A stretch of DNA of 64,000 bases from Litorimonas sp051251645 (GCA_051251645.1 JBPOEY010000002.1:372001-436000), one strand, 5' to 3'. Counted from the first letter of the stretch, positions 17,080 through 26,312 are shown. Made by a program: numbers and translations. The notes: generated by a model from the letters alone, not told the origin.

Positions 17080-17931
17080 ATGTCAGATACTACTGTAATC
17101 TTAGATTCCAACGAAGCTTCCGAAGAAGGCTCTAATGAGGTCCTAGAAAAAGCCGCTGAAGGTCCGATATTCATTGTTGGAAATGGGAGGTCCGGTACAA
17201 GTGTAATGCTTTCGACTGTACGGAAAACCCTTAGTTGGAAGTATCATGGCGAAGGTCACTTATACCCACTCCTTCGTGAGTTGAGTTTAGCTTCAAATAA
17301 ATATTTTGACTCTCCTCGGATCAAAAACCTGTCAAAAAGTGATGCGCACCTGATCCACCACATCAAACGTCCTGCTGTGAATAGGCGTCTTGCGAAACTA
17401 GTAAGAGAGTTGTTTCTTGAAATCTACGGGACAACGGAATTTGTTGATAAAACACCCGGCCCCGCGTCGATTTTGAGTTTGCCCATATTGCAAGCTGCGT
17501 TTCCTAAAATGAAGATTATTCATATGAAGCGTCGAGGCATTGAGGTTGTTCGGTCCGCGGTGAAAAAGTTCAATAAAACAGATTTTGAAACTCATTGTAA
17601 TATTTGGAAACGAGCCTTAGCCAATTGGGATATTGTTGAGCCACGTTTAATTGTTCCACATATTACGATTGATCAAAACACACTCGCAACAGAAGCTGAG
17701 GTCACTGTGGAGCGACTTAAAGAATTTCTAGACCTCAATCCTAAACAGGCGCAAGCAATGCTAGGTTTTTTCCAAAATGATCGCCCTCAATCAAGCGGAA
17801 ATCTAAATAAAGGTGGAATTAGCTTGGAAACATCAGGGTGGAGCGATGAAGAAATAGAGATTTATCGTCGCGTTGGAAATAAAATGATGGCTAGACATGG
17901 TTGGTCAGAAGACGAAAAATATTTCGCATAG
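17080..17931 (+). CDS. Sulfotransferase-family protein
   Basis: 283 residues. The phosphosulfate-binding loop of PAPS-dependent sulfotransferases is visible as FIVGNGRSGTSVML (31-44). A 3'-phosphate-binding-like segment follows near residue 150 (MKIIHMKRRGIEVVRSA), with the usual Arg and Ser. FVDKTPGPA resembles the substrate region of this bacterial Sulfotransfer_3-type family. It would move a sulfuryl group from PAPS to a sugar hydroxyl. It is monocistronic with a long leader. No PAPS-synthesis genes lie in the window, so the donor would come from cysteine-pathway genes elsewhere. The acceptor is unknown. Confidence 0.8.
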   Translation: MSDTTVILDSNEASEEGSNEVLEKAAEGPIFIVGNGRSGTSVMLSTVRKTLSWKYHGEGHLYPLLRELSLASNKYFDSPRIKNLSKSDAHLIHHIKRPAVNRRLAKLVRELFLEIYGTTEFVDKTPGPASILSLPILQAAFPKMKIIHMKRRGIEVVRSAVKKFNKTDFETHCNIWKRALANWDIVEPRLIVPHITIDQNTLATEAEVTVERLKEFLDLNPKQAQAMLGFFQNDRPQSSGNLNKGGISLETSGWSDEEIEIYRRVGNKMMARHGWSEDEKYFA

Positions 17932-18239
17932 TTACCACTTACTTGCCTCAAAAATTGAATCGTCTAACCTAAAAATACCTATACTTGTATTGTAAATAAA
18001 TAAGGAACCCTGAGTTAAAAATTAGAACCCGCGTGTGAAGCGGAGTCCTCATAATGCTCGGTAATGAGCTGATGTCATTCGCACATGAACGTGGCAATTT
18101 TTCAACCCGAGACATAAATACTACGGCTGCTGGCTGCTTAGCCCATTCAAGACAAGTACGCCTTTACCCCAGCAATTTGGACGTTTAACACGACTTTTGC
18201 GACCTTCTCATTGCGTCGATACATAGAAAAGTTCAGGTA
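17932..18239. other. Intergenic region upstream of the acyltransferase
   Basis: 308 bases with no gene or RNA recognised. It is A+T-rich near the left end and probably includes the acyltransferase promoter; the sequence AGTTCAGGTA just before the ATG at 18240 contains only a weak ribosome-binding site. Confidence 0.35.
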
Positions 18240-21200
18240 ATGATGACGACTGACTTATCCAAACGACACCCCAAGCCTGTAGGCGGATTTCGAAGCGACA
18301 TACAAGGTCTACGCGCAATCGCAGTGGGACTGGTAGTCATTTTCCATATGTTCCCCTTGATGGTCACAGGTGGATATGTTGGTGTTGATGTTTTCTTCGT
18401 TATTTCCGGTTTTTTGATTACCGGATTGCTCATCCGGCGCGCCGAACGCGACGGACGGGTTGATTTCAAAGATTTTTACATTCGGCGGGCTAGACGACTT
18501 CTACCGGCAGCGTGCCTTGCCCTGATAATCACAGGGCTCGCCTGCTTAATTATTCTGCCTAAATCTCTTTTGCAGGGGGTTGGCAAAGAAATTTTGGCCA
18601 GTGCCTTTTATGTCGAAAACTTCTTTCTCTACTTTCAGGGCCGGGACTATCTAACAGCTGAGACAGCTCCTAGCCCTTTCCAGCACTACTGGTCGCTTTC
18701 AATTGAAGAGCAGTTTTATGTCGTCTGGCCCATCACGATTGCCATTGGCGTCTGGGTTGCTAAACGTTTGAAAGTGAGTGCTCGCGGTTTTTTGCTGGCC
18801 CTTTTAGCGTTCATCACAATTGTTTCGCTCTATCTCTCTGCAACAATCTCACCGAAAAATCCTGGGGCTTATTTTCTGACATCAACGCGCGTTTGGGAGC
18901 TTGCGCTTGGCGGTTTGCTTGCGCTCGGTCAGCCTTATATTAAGCTGCCAAACGGTTTGACGCGTGCTTTACGCTGGATTGGACTGATCGCCATCCTCTA
19001 CGCTGGCGTCACATTTACGAAGAATACTGTGTTCCCAGGCACGGCAGCTTTGATACCGACCTTAGGCACACTGGCGCTGCTGCTGCCCCGTACCGCGGGG
19101 CCAACAGATCCTAGCTCGCTTCTATCTCTTCGGCCTATGACATATTTGGGCGATATATCTTATTCCCTCTATCTCTGGCACTGGCCAGTTCTTGTTCTCG
19201 GCGCCTATGTTGTGGGCGGCACATGGTCACTCTGGCAATTAGTCATTGCTTTTTTATTGATGATCGCTCTCTCGCATGTCTCAAAATACTACATTGAAGA
19301 TAAGCTTCGCCATACGGGTGACGGACCACGACCGGGACGAAGAACGGTGATCCTCTCTATGGCCCTGTTGGCAGGCACTGTAATAACCGCGATGCTTCTG
19401 ATTAATCCGCTGCAAAAGACTGCGCCTCAAACAACGAAAATAGATCGCGGGGATTTCCCGGGAGCCTATGCACTCTTGGCCGATGCCACTCCTTTCCCAA
19501 TCCGGAATTTTACTCCGGCGGCGTCTTGGGCGATTTCGGATAATCCAGATATTTATGCAGACAATTGTCAAGTCACAGCAGACAGCGATATTCCAAAAGC
19601 TTGTTTTTATGGAAATTCTGATGCGCCTGTGACTATTGTGCTCGTCGGAGACAGCCATGCTGCACAATATCTTCCGGCACTGCAGACATTCGCTATCGAG
19701 AATGAAGTCAGAATTGTAACCCAAACAAAATCTTCCTGCCCCTTCATTGACGCAACAACCATAAATCAGGGTGCACCTTACAGCACATGTAGAACTTGGA
19801 ATACGAAGGTGATGGAAGAAATTCTGGCCCTAAAACCTGATGTTGTCATCACAGCCAAGTTCTCTCAGACGACATTAGCTAATACGCCTGCAGGACTTAC
19901 AAATGATGAAGCTGTAGCCCAAGCTCTCGCGAGTCAGTGGAAAAAATTAGGGCAAGCAGGAATTCCTGTTATAGCGATTGCATATACACCGCGTTTTCCT
20001 AGCAGCGTACCAGATTGCGTTTCAACGCCAGGAAAAGCGATCGCAGAATGCGGTCGTAACAGAACGATAGCTTTGTCTAAATTCGACCACAACCGAGCGG
20101 CTGGACAACTTTATACCCAAGCTATCATTGCTGATTTAAATGACCACATCTGTCTAGCTGATACATGTCAGGCGGTGGTAGGAAATGTTTTAGTGTATCG
20201 TGATGCACATCATCTAACGGCGACTTACGCCCGAACGTTAGATAGCGCATTGGGCGCATTTGTCAGAAAAGCCGTTAAGACAGAGATTGGGGAAATAGAG
20301 TCAGATACAGTCTCATTAAACATTGATTTACCTGAAGACCTGTTGGAGCTTGTGCCTGATCGCCAAAAATACCCGGGATCATTAGTTTTTACTTCAGCAA
20401 ACCAATCAGATGAAATCACACGCGTCATTCGCCCGTCACTGGACCGATTGGGTAGTGATTTACATCCCGTATTTCGTAACGGATGTTTTGGCGGCGGCGA
20501 CGGCGTGGAACTTGTGTCTTGCACTTTAGGTACAGAGAACGGCGAACGCGAAATTATTGTTGTTGGTGACAATGCAGCAGTCATGTGGTTGTCAGCACTT
20601 GAACCTTACGCTGAATTGCGTGGCATCAAAATCATAACATTTCTAAAATCAGGCTGCCCGTTCACGACTGTCCCCACCTTGCGAAAAGGCAAGACCAACT
20701 TAGATTGTGTGGTCTGGGGCAATGAGGTTGTTGAAGCCGTTAATCGAGCTCAACCAGACATTCTACTGACGGCAAGTTATGCTCCCAACGTTGCGGCCAA
20801 ACCGGAACCAGGTGAGTCACGGAAAGCGGCCCTAGCGAGAGGTATATCAGCTCGGCTTTCCCAAATTGATACAGCCAAAACCAAATTGATTGCGATGGCG
20901 CAACTTCCAGGACAGAAAAACAGCCTTCGCGAATGTCTGGAAAACGAGAAAGGTGATGCTGAAATTTGGATGAGCAATTCGAACAGTTTAAATGTATGTA
21001 GCACAGCTAGGTCCGAGGCGCTGCGCCGGGAAGACCCAATGATTACCGTTGCAGACGAACTGCCCAGAGTAGAATATCTGGATTTTACAGATATGTTTTG
21101 TTCTTCGACGTCATGTCCGGTCATGCAAGGCGGAATTTTAACTTATAAGGACGCAGGCCATGTCACTGCGACCTATATGAAGACGCTCGCGCCAGTACTC

Positions 21201-21242
21201 GGTATGAAAATAGATGAAACGCTTGGATTTGAAACGCCGTGA
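18240..21242 (+). CDS. Membrane acyltransferase (AT3) with two SGNH domains
   Basis: Exactly 1000 residues. An OafA-type acyltransferase-3 membrane domain spans about 18-390, with RSDIQGLRAIAV at its start, His36 in VIFHMF, and a conserved HYWSLSIEEQFY. A periplasmic SGNH domain follows (about 440-670), with GDSHA giving nucleophile Ser472 and the Asp655-x2-His658 dyad. A second SGNH-like domain (about 740-985) has GDNAA, with Asn778 in the serine position, but keeps Asp971-x2-His974. Typical AT3-SGNH proteins end after one SGNH domain at about 650 residues. AT3-SGNH enzymes O-acetylate surface polysaccharides using cytoplasmic acyl-CoA. The second domain may be a non-catalytic acceptor-binding or structural duplicate. 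Confidence 0.88.
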   Translation: MMTTDLSKRHPKPVGGFRSDIQGLRAIAVGLVVIFHMFPLMVTGGYVGVDVFFVISGFLITGLLIRRAERDGRVDFKDFYIRRARRLLPAACLALIITGLACLIILPKSLLQGVGKEILASAFYVENFFLYFQGRDYLTAETAPSPFQHYWSLSIEEQFYVVWPITIAIGVWVAKRLKVSARGFLLALLAFITIVSLYLSATISPKNPGAYFLTSTRVWELALGGLLALGQPYIKLPNGLTRALRWIGLIAILYAGVTFTKNTVFPGTAALIPTLGTLALLLPRTAGPTDPSSLLSLRPMTYLGDISYSLYLWHWPVLVLGAYVVGGTWSLWQLVIAFLLMIALSHVSKYYIEDKLRHTGDGPRPGRRTVILSMALLAGTVITAMLLINPLQKTAPQTTKIDRGDFPGAYALLADATPFPIRNFTPAASWAISDNPDIYADNCQVTADSDIPKACFYGNSDAPVTIVLVGDSHAAQYLPALQTFAIENEVRIVTQTKSSCPFIDATTINQGAPYSTCRTWNTKVMEEILALKPDVVITAKFSQTTLANTPAGLTNDEAVAQALASQWKKLGQAGIPVIAIAYTPRFPSSVPDCVSTPGKAIAECGRNRTIALSKFDHNRAAGQLYTQAIIADLNDHICLADTCQAVVGNVLVYRDAHHLTATYARTLDSALGAFVRKAVKTEIGEIESDTVSLNIDLPEDLLELVPDRQKYPGSLVFTSANQSDEITRVIRPSLDRLGSDLHPVFRNGCFGGGDGVELVSCTLGTENGEREIIVVGDNAAVMWLSALEPYAELRGIKIITFLKSGCPFTTVPTLRKGKTNLDCVVWGNEVVEAVNRAQPDILLTASYAPNVAAKPEPGESRKAALARGISARLSQIDTAKTKLIAMAQLPGQKNSLRECLENEKGDAEIWMSNSNSLNVCSTARSEALRREDPMITVADELPRVEYLDFTDMFCSSTSCPVMQGGILTYKDAGHVTATYMKTLAPVLGMKIDETLGFETP

Positions 21243-21418
21243 GGCTAAGCCGCGAGAAAATCGGGGTTTAGAGAAACGCTCTTTTGCCTTGTCAGGTATA
21301 GATATTATGTTGACCAAATTGAGACAGTTTTTGATGATCCATGGATGGATCCTATCGCAAAACGACGCGCTAAGGCGTACAGTACTCTGTCCTATTTCGG
21401 CTTAGCGGAGCCCCCTCG

Positions 21419-22216
21419 ATGAGTTCATATGCACTTCAAGATTTGGGCAAATCCTTCTCAAGCTTTCGGCTGTGGAGTTTTATAACCGCAAAAACAATAC
21501 AAATCCGGTATCGCAGAAATTTATTAGGAATGCTTTGGTTGTTCTTTTCTTTCGGAATCCCCTCATTTGGCATTGCCTATGTTTTATCAAAACTCCAAGG
21601 TCTTGAGCTGGTAGAGCACATTCCTCACGTCATGTTCGGCTTCGTAGGTTGGTATTTCGTTGCTGATTGCTTGAGCCAAGGTGGCTCGGCTTTAACAAAA
21701 AACAGGTCAATGCTGCTACAAGCTCCGTTAGGCCGTTCCGTCTTCTCCCTCTCAATGGTTCTTGAGAAATTCATGTTGATGCTAGCAAACCTTGTCACTG
21801 CTGTCGTTATCGTTAGCTTCTTTGGATGGCGTCCGCATCTTGAAATGGTATTCATTCCAATCTCCTTCCTGATTTTTGCGATAACCGGGCTTGGTGCTGT
21901 GATGTTCCTCTCCATCATTTGCGCTAGAATTCGGGATTTAAGTGAACTTGTCTCAGCTGTTGTACGGCTCTCATTTTTCTTTACACCAATTATTTGGTCG
22001 GCAACAAGTCGCAAATTTTCGGATGAATCAGTTTTGACAATTATCGCAAAATATAACCCGCTTACCTATTTTATAGATCTCTTACGGATGCCCATGTTAG
22101 GCACTTGGCCGACCACGCTTACTTTAATTGTAACGATTTCAATCGCGGTCGGGTCCGTCATACTGGGGCTCATTGCCATTCAGAAAGGCGGGCGAGCCGT
22201 CGCCTTTTTCGTCTAG
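21419..22216 (+). CDS. wzm: ABC-2 polysaccharide exporter permease
   Basis: 265 residues with about six transmembrane segments, of the Wzm/KpsM type. YRRNLLGMLWLFFSF near residue 35 is the characteristic N-terminal motif, followed by helices around VLEKFMLMLANLVTAVVIVSFF (in parts), ITGLGAVMFLSIICARIRDL, and LSFFFTPIIWSA with NPLTYFIDLLRMP. The last two blocks are hallmarks of this family. It exports a finished glycan or glycolipid with the next gene's ATPase. The stop overlaps the GTG start of that ATPase. A 176-base gap follows the acyltransferase gene. Confidence 0.92.
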   Translation: MSSYALQDLGKSFSSFRLWSFITAKTIQIRYRRNLLGMLWLFFSFGIPSFGIAYVLSKLQGLELVEHIPHVMFGFVGWYFVADCLSQGGSALTKNRSMLLQAPLGRSVFSLSMVLEKFMLMLANLVTAVVIVSFFGWRPHLEMVFIPISFLIFAITGLGAVMFLSIICARIRDLSELVSAVVRLSFFFTPIIWSATSRKFSDESVLTIIAKYNPLTYFIDLLRMPMLGTWPTTLTLIVTISIAVGSVILGLIAIQKGGRAVAFFV

Positions 22217-23001
22217 TGTCCAAGCCTACAAGCACCGACAGCCCAGTTGCACAACCTTCGGTTGCGGCAAAGACCGAGGGTTCGAACCTAAAGTTACCCC
22301 CTGTCATCCAAGCTAAAAAACTGCGCGTAACCTATCCTAATTCTTCCGTCTGGCGTTCCATGCGAGGCAAGCCCGGTTATACAGCGCTTAAGGATTTGAC
22401 TTTTGAAGTTAAACCGGGCGGGCGTTTAGGGCTGCTCGGGCGAAATGGCTCCGGAAAGTCGACACTTTTACGCACCTTAGCCGGTGTTTACCCCCCGAGC
22501 TGTGGGGAATTAGAAGTTCGCGGGACATGCTCTTCAATTTTTAACGCGACGTCGGGATTTGTTCCAAATGCGACCGGACGAGAAAACATTGTTTTGCGCG
22601 GCGTTATACTTGGACTCACCCATGAGCAGATCCGGGAATTAACACCGTCCATTATTGAATTTTCTGAACTAAAGGAATGGATCGACCAGCCTATCTACAC
22701 CTACTCCAGCGGAATGACGCTTCGTCTTGCGTTTTCAATAGTAACAGCGCTTCAAAACAACATTCTTTTGATGGATGAGTGGATCGGCGCAGGTGATGCG
22801 GGCTTCATTGATAAAGCCAAAAAACGCATGGACGTTATGCTAGAGAATTCTCAAATTATTGTTCTGGCTAGCCATAATATGCCGCTCATGGAGCGTGTTT
22901 GCGAACGCGCTATCGTTATAGAGGAAGGCGTAGTCCTGTTCGACGGCGATGTTAAAAAGGCTATAACGATCTACCGAAACATCCGTGATCACACAAAGTA
23001 G
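22216..23001 (+). CDS. wzt: ABC polysaccharide exporter ATPase
   Basis: 261 residues from the GTG at 22216, which overlaps the permease stop (TAGTG). Motifs are Walker A GRNGSGKST (75-83), signature YSSGM (163-167), and Walker B ILLMDE (183-188). The typical Wzt/KpsT sequence GAGDAGF and switch-region ASHNMPLMERVCERAIV follow. The protein ends soon after the nucleotide-binding domain, so it lacks the C-terminal carbohydrate-binding domain seen in some O-antigen Wzt proteins. A 30-residue unstructured N-terminal extension precedes the ATPase. The start was chosen by coupling; a longer frame would run back inside the permease. Confidence 0.92.
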   Translation: MSKPTSTDSPVAQPSVAAKTEGSNLKLPPVIQAKKLRVTYPNSSVWRSMRGKPGYTALKDLTFEVKPGGRLGLLGRNGSGKSTLLRTLAGVYPPSCGELEVRGTCSSIFNATSGFVPNATGRENIVLRGVILGLTHEQIRELTPSIIEFSELKEWIDQPIYTYSSGMTLRLAFSIVTALQNNILLMDEWIGAGDAGFIDKAKKRMDVMLENSQIIVLASHNMPLMERVCERAIVIEEGVVLFDGDVKKAITIYRNIRDHTK

Positions 23002-23058
23002 AACTAAAATGCCTAAAAATAGGTCGAAAAAGATTGTCTCTCTTATCTTTTAACTGTT

Positions 23059-23081
23059 ACCTCTGGAGCTTACACAGAGGT
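23059..23081 (+). terminator. Possible stem-loop after the exporter genes
   Basis: A perfect 7-base inverted repeat, ACCTCTG and CAGAGGT, with a 9-base loop lies 57 bases after the wzt stop and 60 before the next start. There is no clean T-run after it, so it may be a Rho-type attenuator, an RNA-stabilising stem or chance. Confidence 0.3.
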
Positions 23082-23140
23082 TCTCATGATGTTTTCAAAA
23101 CCGCGTAGATTGTGTTTGCTGCTTCAGAGTGAATTTTATT

Positions 23141-24649
23141 ATGTTTGATACCGCCATTTTACATGTGGGCATGCCAAAGACGGGGTCATCTTCTCTGCAA
23201 AGGTTTCTAGAGGCAAATAGAAAAAGTCTAACTCAGAAAGGCTTTGTATATGTCGACAATTATGGTGATCTACCCAAATCAGCTTTAGGCGTCTACATCG
23301 CAGGGTCTCGAGATACAGCTAATTATCAAGCAATCCGTCAAAAGTTATCACAAACTGACTTAGCTAAAAAAATTAAAAACCACCTTACCTATCTCACTAA
23401 ATCGGCAAGCGATGGCGACACGCTCCTCATATCAAGTGAATATCTTTGGGAGGCCGGAACAGAAATCGAGCAAAGGGAACTTTTAACAGAAATTTTGAAG
23501 CCTTTTGTCCGCGATATCAGAATTATTGCGTATTTGAGACGCCAAGATCGTCTTGTGAACAGCAGCATCACAACGCGGTTAAAAATTGGATTGCCTACAC
23601 CGTTCGATAACATTGGCGCGTTTTTTTCGCCCGGAGCTTCACGTTATGATTACGGTGGTTCCCTTGATGGATGGGCAGAAACATTTGGTGCGGACAACGT
23701 TGAGGCCAGAATATTGGAGCCCGGCAAACTTGTCGGTGATGACGTCATTGAGGATTATGCCTCTTGTGTCGGGATCGACTTGGCTGGTTTGAATCTAGAG
23801 AAATTACGTGCAAACCCCTCCTTATCCCCTATGGCAAGCGCCTTTCTTGGGGAGGTCGAACGTTGGATTCCTTTTTTTAAGGACGGGCGGCGCAATCGGG
23901 AGAGAATGCGCCTGAATTGGGCTCTCGATGAGCGATTCGCGGCCCCAATTCGTTGGGTCAATCAGGATACGGCAAGATCATTCGTAGAGCATTATAAAAC
24001 CAGTAATGCCGAGGTTGCTAATTATGTCAGCGATTTGGATGGGAAAGACGTATTTGACAAAGACTTCTCCGATTATCCGGAAAACGCTCCAGAGTTTGGC
24101 AATTACAGCTTCAGCGACGCTGTCGAAATTAGTGCGGCCCTCTGGCAACATAATGAAAATGAGATACTGACACTACGAGCAGCCCAAAAATCCCTCTCCG
24201 ACCAATTGAGCAAAGAGCGTGAAAACAGAAAGTTCTTTTCAGAAAAGCTAAATAAAGAACGTGAAGACAGAAAGTTCTTTTCAGAACAACTTGATAAAGA
24301 ACGTAAAGACAAAAAATTCTTTTTAGAACAGCTAGACAAAGAACGTACAGACAGAAAGTTCTTTTCGGAAAAGCTAAATAAAGAGCGTGAGGACAGAAAG
24401 TTCTTTTCAGAACAATTAAACATAGAACGAGCGGATAAACACTTTCTTTCAGGCAAGCTAAACAAAGAACGTGGCAATTACCCTGCCGCAATCACACACT
24501 TTGAGAAAGCAATTTCACTACATGATAACGCACCAAGCAGTTATGCTTCTTTGCTGGATTCGACACGCAATTTGCAGGAAAAAAGCAAAACTGTTGTTGC
24601 CAAAAATGAGCCAATCAAACCATTAACCGACCAAGAGCATTCAAAATAA
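23141..24649 (+). CDS. Sulfotransferase-like protein with coiled-coil repeat tail
   Basis: 502 residues from the ATG at 23141 (AGAGTGA upstream); a GTG start at 23129 would add four. The N-terminal part (about 1-300) has the P-loop-like HVGMPKTGSSSLQRFL, as in bacterial sulfotransferase or GSCFA-like families, and IIAYLRRQDRLVNS in the 3'-phosphate-binding position. Residues 351-446 form six to seven copies of a 14-residue, Glu/Lys-rich repeat predicted to be coiled coil. One TPR-like helix pair follows (YPAAITHFEKAI). It may act with the sulfotransferase at 17080. The repeat tail suggests an oligomerisation or scaffold role; both ideas are inference. Confidence 0.75.
   Translation: MFDTAILHVGMPKTGSSSLQRFLEANRKSLTQKGFVYVDNYGDLPKSALGVYIAGSRDTANYQAIRQKLSQTDLAKKIKNHLTYLTKSASDGDTLLISSEYLWEAGTEIEQRELLTEILKPFVRDIRIIAYLRRQDRLVNSSITTRLKIGLPTPFDNIGAFFSPGASRYDYGGSLDGWAETFGADNVEARILEPGKLVGDDVIEDYASCVGIDLAGLNLEKLRANPSLSPMASAFLGEVERWIPFFKDGRRNRERMRLNWALDERFAAPIRWVNQDTARSFVEHYKTSNAEVANYVSDLDGKDVFDKDFSDYPENAPEFGNYSFSDAVEISAALWQHNENEILTLRAAQKSLSDQLSKERENRKFFSEKLNKEREDRKFFSEQLDKERKDKKFFLEQLDKERTDRKFFSEKLNKEREDRKFFSEQLNIERADKHFLSGKLNKERGNYPAAITHFEKAISLHDNAPSSYASLLDSTRNLQEKSKTVVAKNEPIKPLTDQEHSK
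24191..24478 (+). repeat. Tandem 42-base coding repeat
   Basis: About seven head-to-tail 42-base units inside the preceding gene, encoding the 14-residue unit FFSEKLNKEREDRK with substitutions such as EQLDKERKDKK and EQLNIERADKH. The outer units are more divergent than the inner ones. Fourteen residues equals two heptads, so every copy keeps the same coiled-coil register. Such repeats can expand or shrink by slippage. Confidence 0.9.
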
Positions 24650-24667
24650 AAGTTCTTTTGAATGCTC
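24635..24667 (+). terminator. Strong hairpin overlapping the gene end
   Basis: A perfect 12-base inverted repeat (24635-24646 and 24656-24667) with a 9-base loop. The stop codon lies at the start of the loop. It separates a plus-strand gene from a convergent minus-strand gene, so it could stop transcription in both directions. A T-rich run is inside the right arm rather than after it, so Rho-independent action is uncertain. Confidence 0.5.
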
Positions 24668-24713
24668 CATTTATCGACAGAGTAGGGAAATTCTTGAAGG
24701 TCTCGAGATTTGA

Positions 24714-26312
24714 TTAGGCTGGCGATCTATATACCTTACATCCTCGTATTTCGAGTTCCGGCTCCCTGTCCCCTATCCACTCAACCAAATAATCCAGCCG
24801 ACGTTGTCCGTCCGGCTTTCTTGAATCTGCATATTTCTTAAAAGCCCTTTCACAAACAACCCAAGCGCCAACCTTCGCACCTCCTGTAAATTTTTCCGGT
24901 GTGGTGAACATTTCCTTAAATCCCTCCAAAGGCATCCACCCCGGCGTCGCGACGCCTTTCCGCTGAGCATAGAGATGGAAATGAGAGCTCCAGTCATTAT
25001 CGAACACAAACAAAGCTTCATCAGGCTTGGTGTTTGCGCGAACCCAATCGCCGATGGTTAGGGCTTGAACGGTTGCTGTTCTTTTCTCAAGTTTCAGATT
25101 AGATTTATAAACCTTATCGAATGAGATGGACATACCGTAAATCGCGGCTATCAAAGCAACAGTTGCAACTAAAGATTGTTTTTTGTAAGCCTGTCCAAAA
25201 GCGACGGCCGCCGCCACAATTAAGAAAAACCCATTTGCATATTGATAATAATAGTGATTTTGATGAAGTTTCCAGAACAACAAAGGGGCGACGAAAAAGG
25301 CCACAAGGCAGGTCAAAGCGATCCATACTAATTTCATATTTCGTAGGAAAACGGCAGCTACGAGAAAGTAGACGACCAAAAAAGAACCCAGTATGTGGTC
25401 TACGGCCCTAGTGAGCAGAGCGTTTTTCCATTGGTCCCAACTAAGTCGCTGCTCCAGAGTGCCCAAAGTAAAGCTGCGTAAAGACTCGGAGGTCAAGCGC
25501 TCACCGATCAGACTTTGCGATTTAGCAATGTCTGAAATAGAGACCCATTGCTTGGTCACCAAAATCGGTATCAAGACTGACAGTAATAGTAAAACAGCTT
25601 GCACTCCATGCTCACGAAAAATCACCTTTGGTGTCTTCAGATGAGCCTTAAGAATTGGCCAAAAATAAGCTAGGGTAGCTATAAATCCGACAAAAACAAC
25701 CGCAGGGAAAGTCGTTATTTTTTCAAGTGCCGCCAAGATACCGAAGACCGTCGCAAGGGCTATGTCTAACAATTTTCGGCTCTCTAACGCTTTCAAATAA
25801 AACAGGAGCCAGAGCAACGCCAGTAGTAAGGCCAAACTTTCTATCAGAGCAGTTGAGGACCAATACAAATAAAGCGGTGATAAGCAAAGCAAGCTAGCGA
25901 ATACAAGATAGGCTCTGATATCAATCTTCAACTTTTTGGCAATTCGATAGCAGACGAATAAAATACCTAAAAAGGAGGTAAAAGCGACGACGCGACAGGA
26001 TTGATCCACGTTCAACCCGCTAATTGTGCTCAGCCCCGCTGCCAACCACTGAAAAAACGGGAACTCAAAAGGAATTATATAAGGAAAACCAGTGACTGGT
26101 GTTTCATATATAAATTTCGGACCGCCCTGCGTCATCCAGTAGGCGCTAATGGCAGTTTGAGTTTCGCGAAAACGAAACATTCCTAACAACGGTTGGTCCA
26201 TCCGACCCAGAAAAACTTTGAACTGTATCAGAACACCCCAAGCAAAAAAGACCCAAGGTGCAAAGCCTAACCATTTATTGAGCGCTGCCCATCCTAATTT
26301 GAGAGTATTCAT
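24714..26312 (-). CDS. GT39-like integral membrane glycosyltransferase
   Basis: 532 residues with about ten to twelve transmembrane segments. The first periplasmic loop carries RFRETQTAIS, the acidic/Arg motif of ArnT/PMT-type GT-C enzymes, which use polyprenyl-phosphate sugars. A soluble C-terminal domain (about 400-532) follows the membrane part, with LTIGDWVRANTKPDEALFVF. It could therefore use the polyprenyl-phospho-pentose made by the DprE/UbiA enzymes, or a polyprenyl-phospho-hexose. It is the only minus-strand gene between 17 and 34 kb; convergence with the coiled-coil gene suggests independent expression. The ATG start fits the first helix. Confidence 0.8.
   Translation of the reverse strand: MNTLKLGWAALNKWLGFAPWVFFAWGVLIQFKVFLGRMDQPLLGMFRFRETQTAISAYWMTQGGPKFIYETPVTGFPYIIPFEFPFFQWLAAGLSTISGLNVDQSCRVVAFTSFLGILFVCYRIAKKLKIDIRAYLVFASLLCLSPLYLYWSSTALIESLALLLALLWLLFYLKALESRKLLDIALATVFGILAALEKITTFPAVVFVGFIATLAYFWPILKAHLKTPKVIFREHGVQAVLLLLSVLIPILVTKQWVSISDIAKSQSLIGERLTSESLRSFTLGTLEQRLSWDQWKNALLTRAVDHILGSFLVVYFLVAAVFLRNMKLVWIALTCLVAFFVAPLLFWKLHQNHYYYQYANGFFLIVAAAVAFGQAYKKQSLVATVALIAAIYGMSISFDKVYKSNLKLEKRTATVQALTIGDWVRANTKPDEALFVFDNDWSSHFHLYAQRKGVATPGWMPLEGFKEMFTTPEKFTGGAKVGAWVVCERAFKKYADSRKPDGQRRLDYLVEWIGDREPELEIRGCKVYRSPA

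Noticed and set aside
24191..24478. Direct repeats as a CRISPR array
   Set aside because: The repeats are contiguous without unique spacers, stay in frame, and lie inside a coding sequence.
24103..24491. Two overlapping minus-strand frames of about 120 codons
   Set aside because: They are the antisense image of the tandem repeat; their own repetitive composition comes only from the 42-base units.
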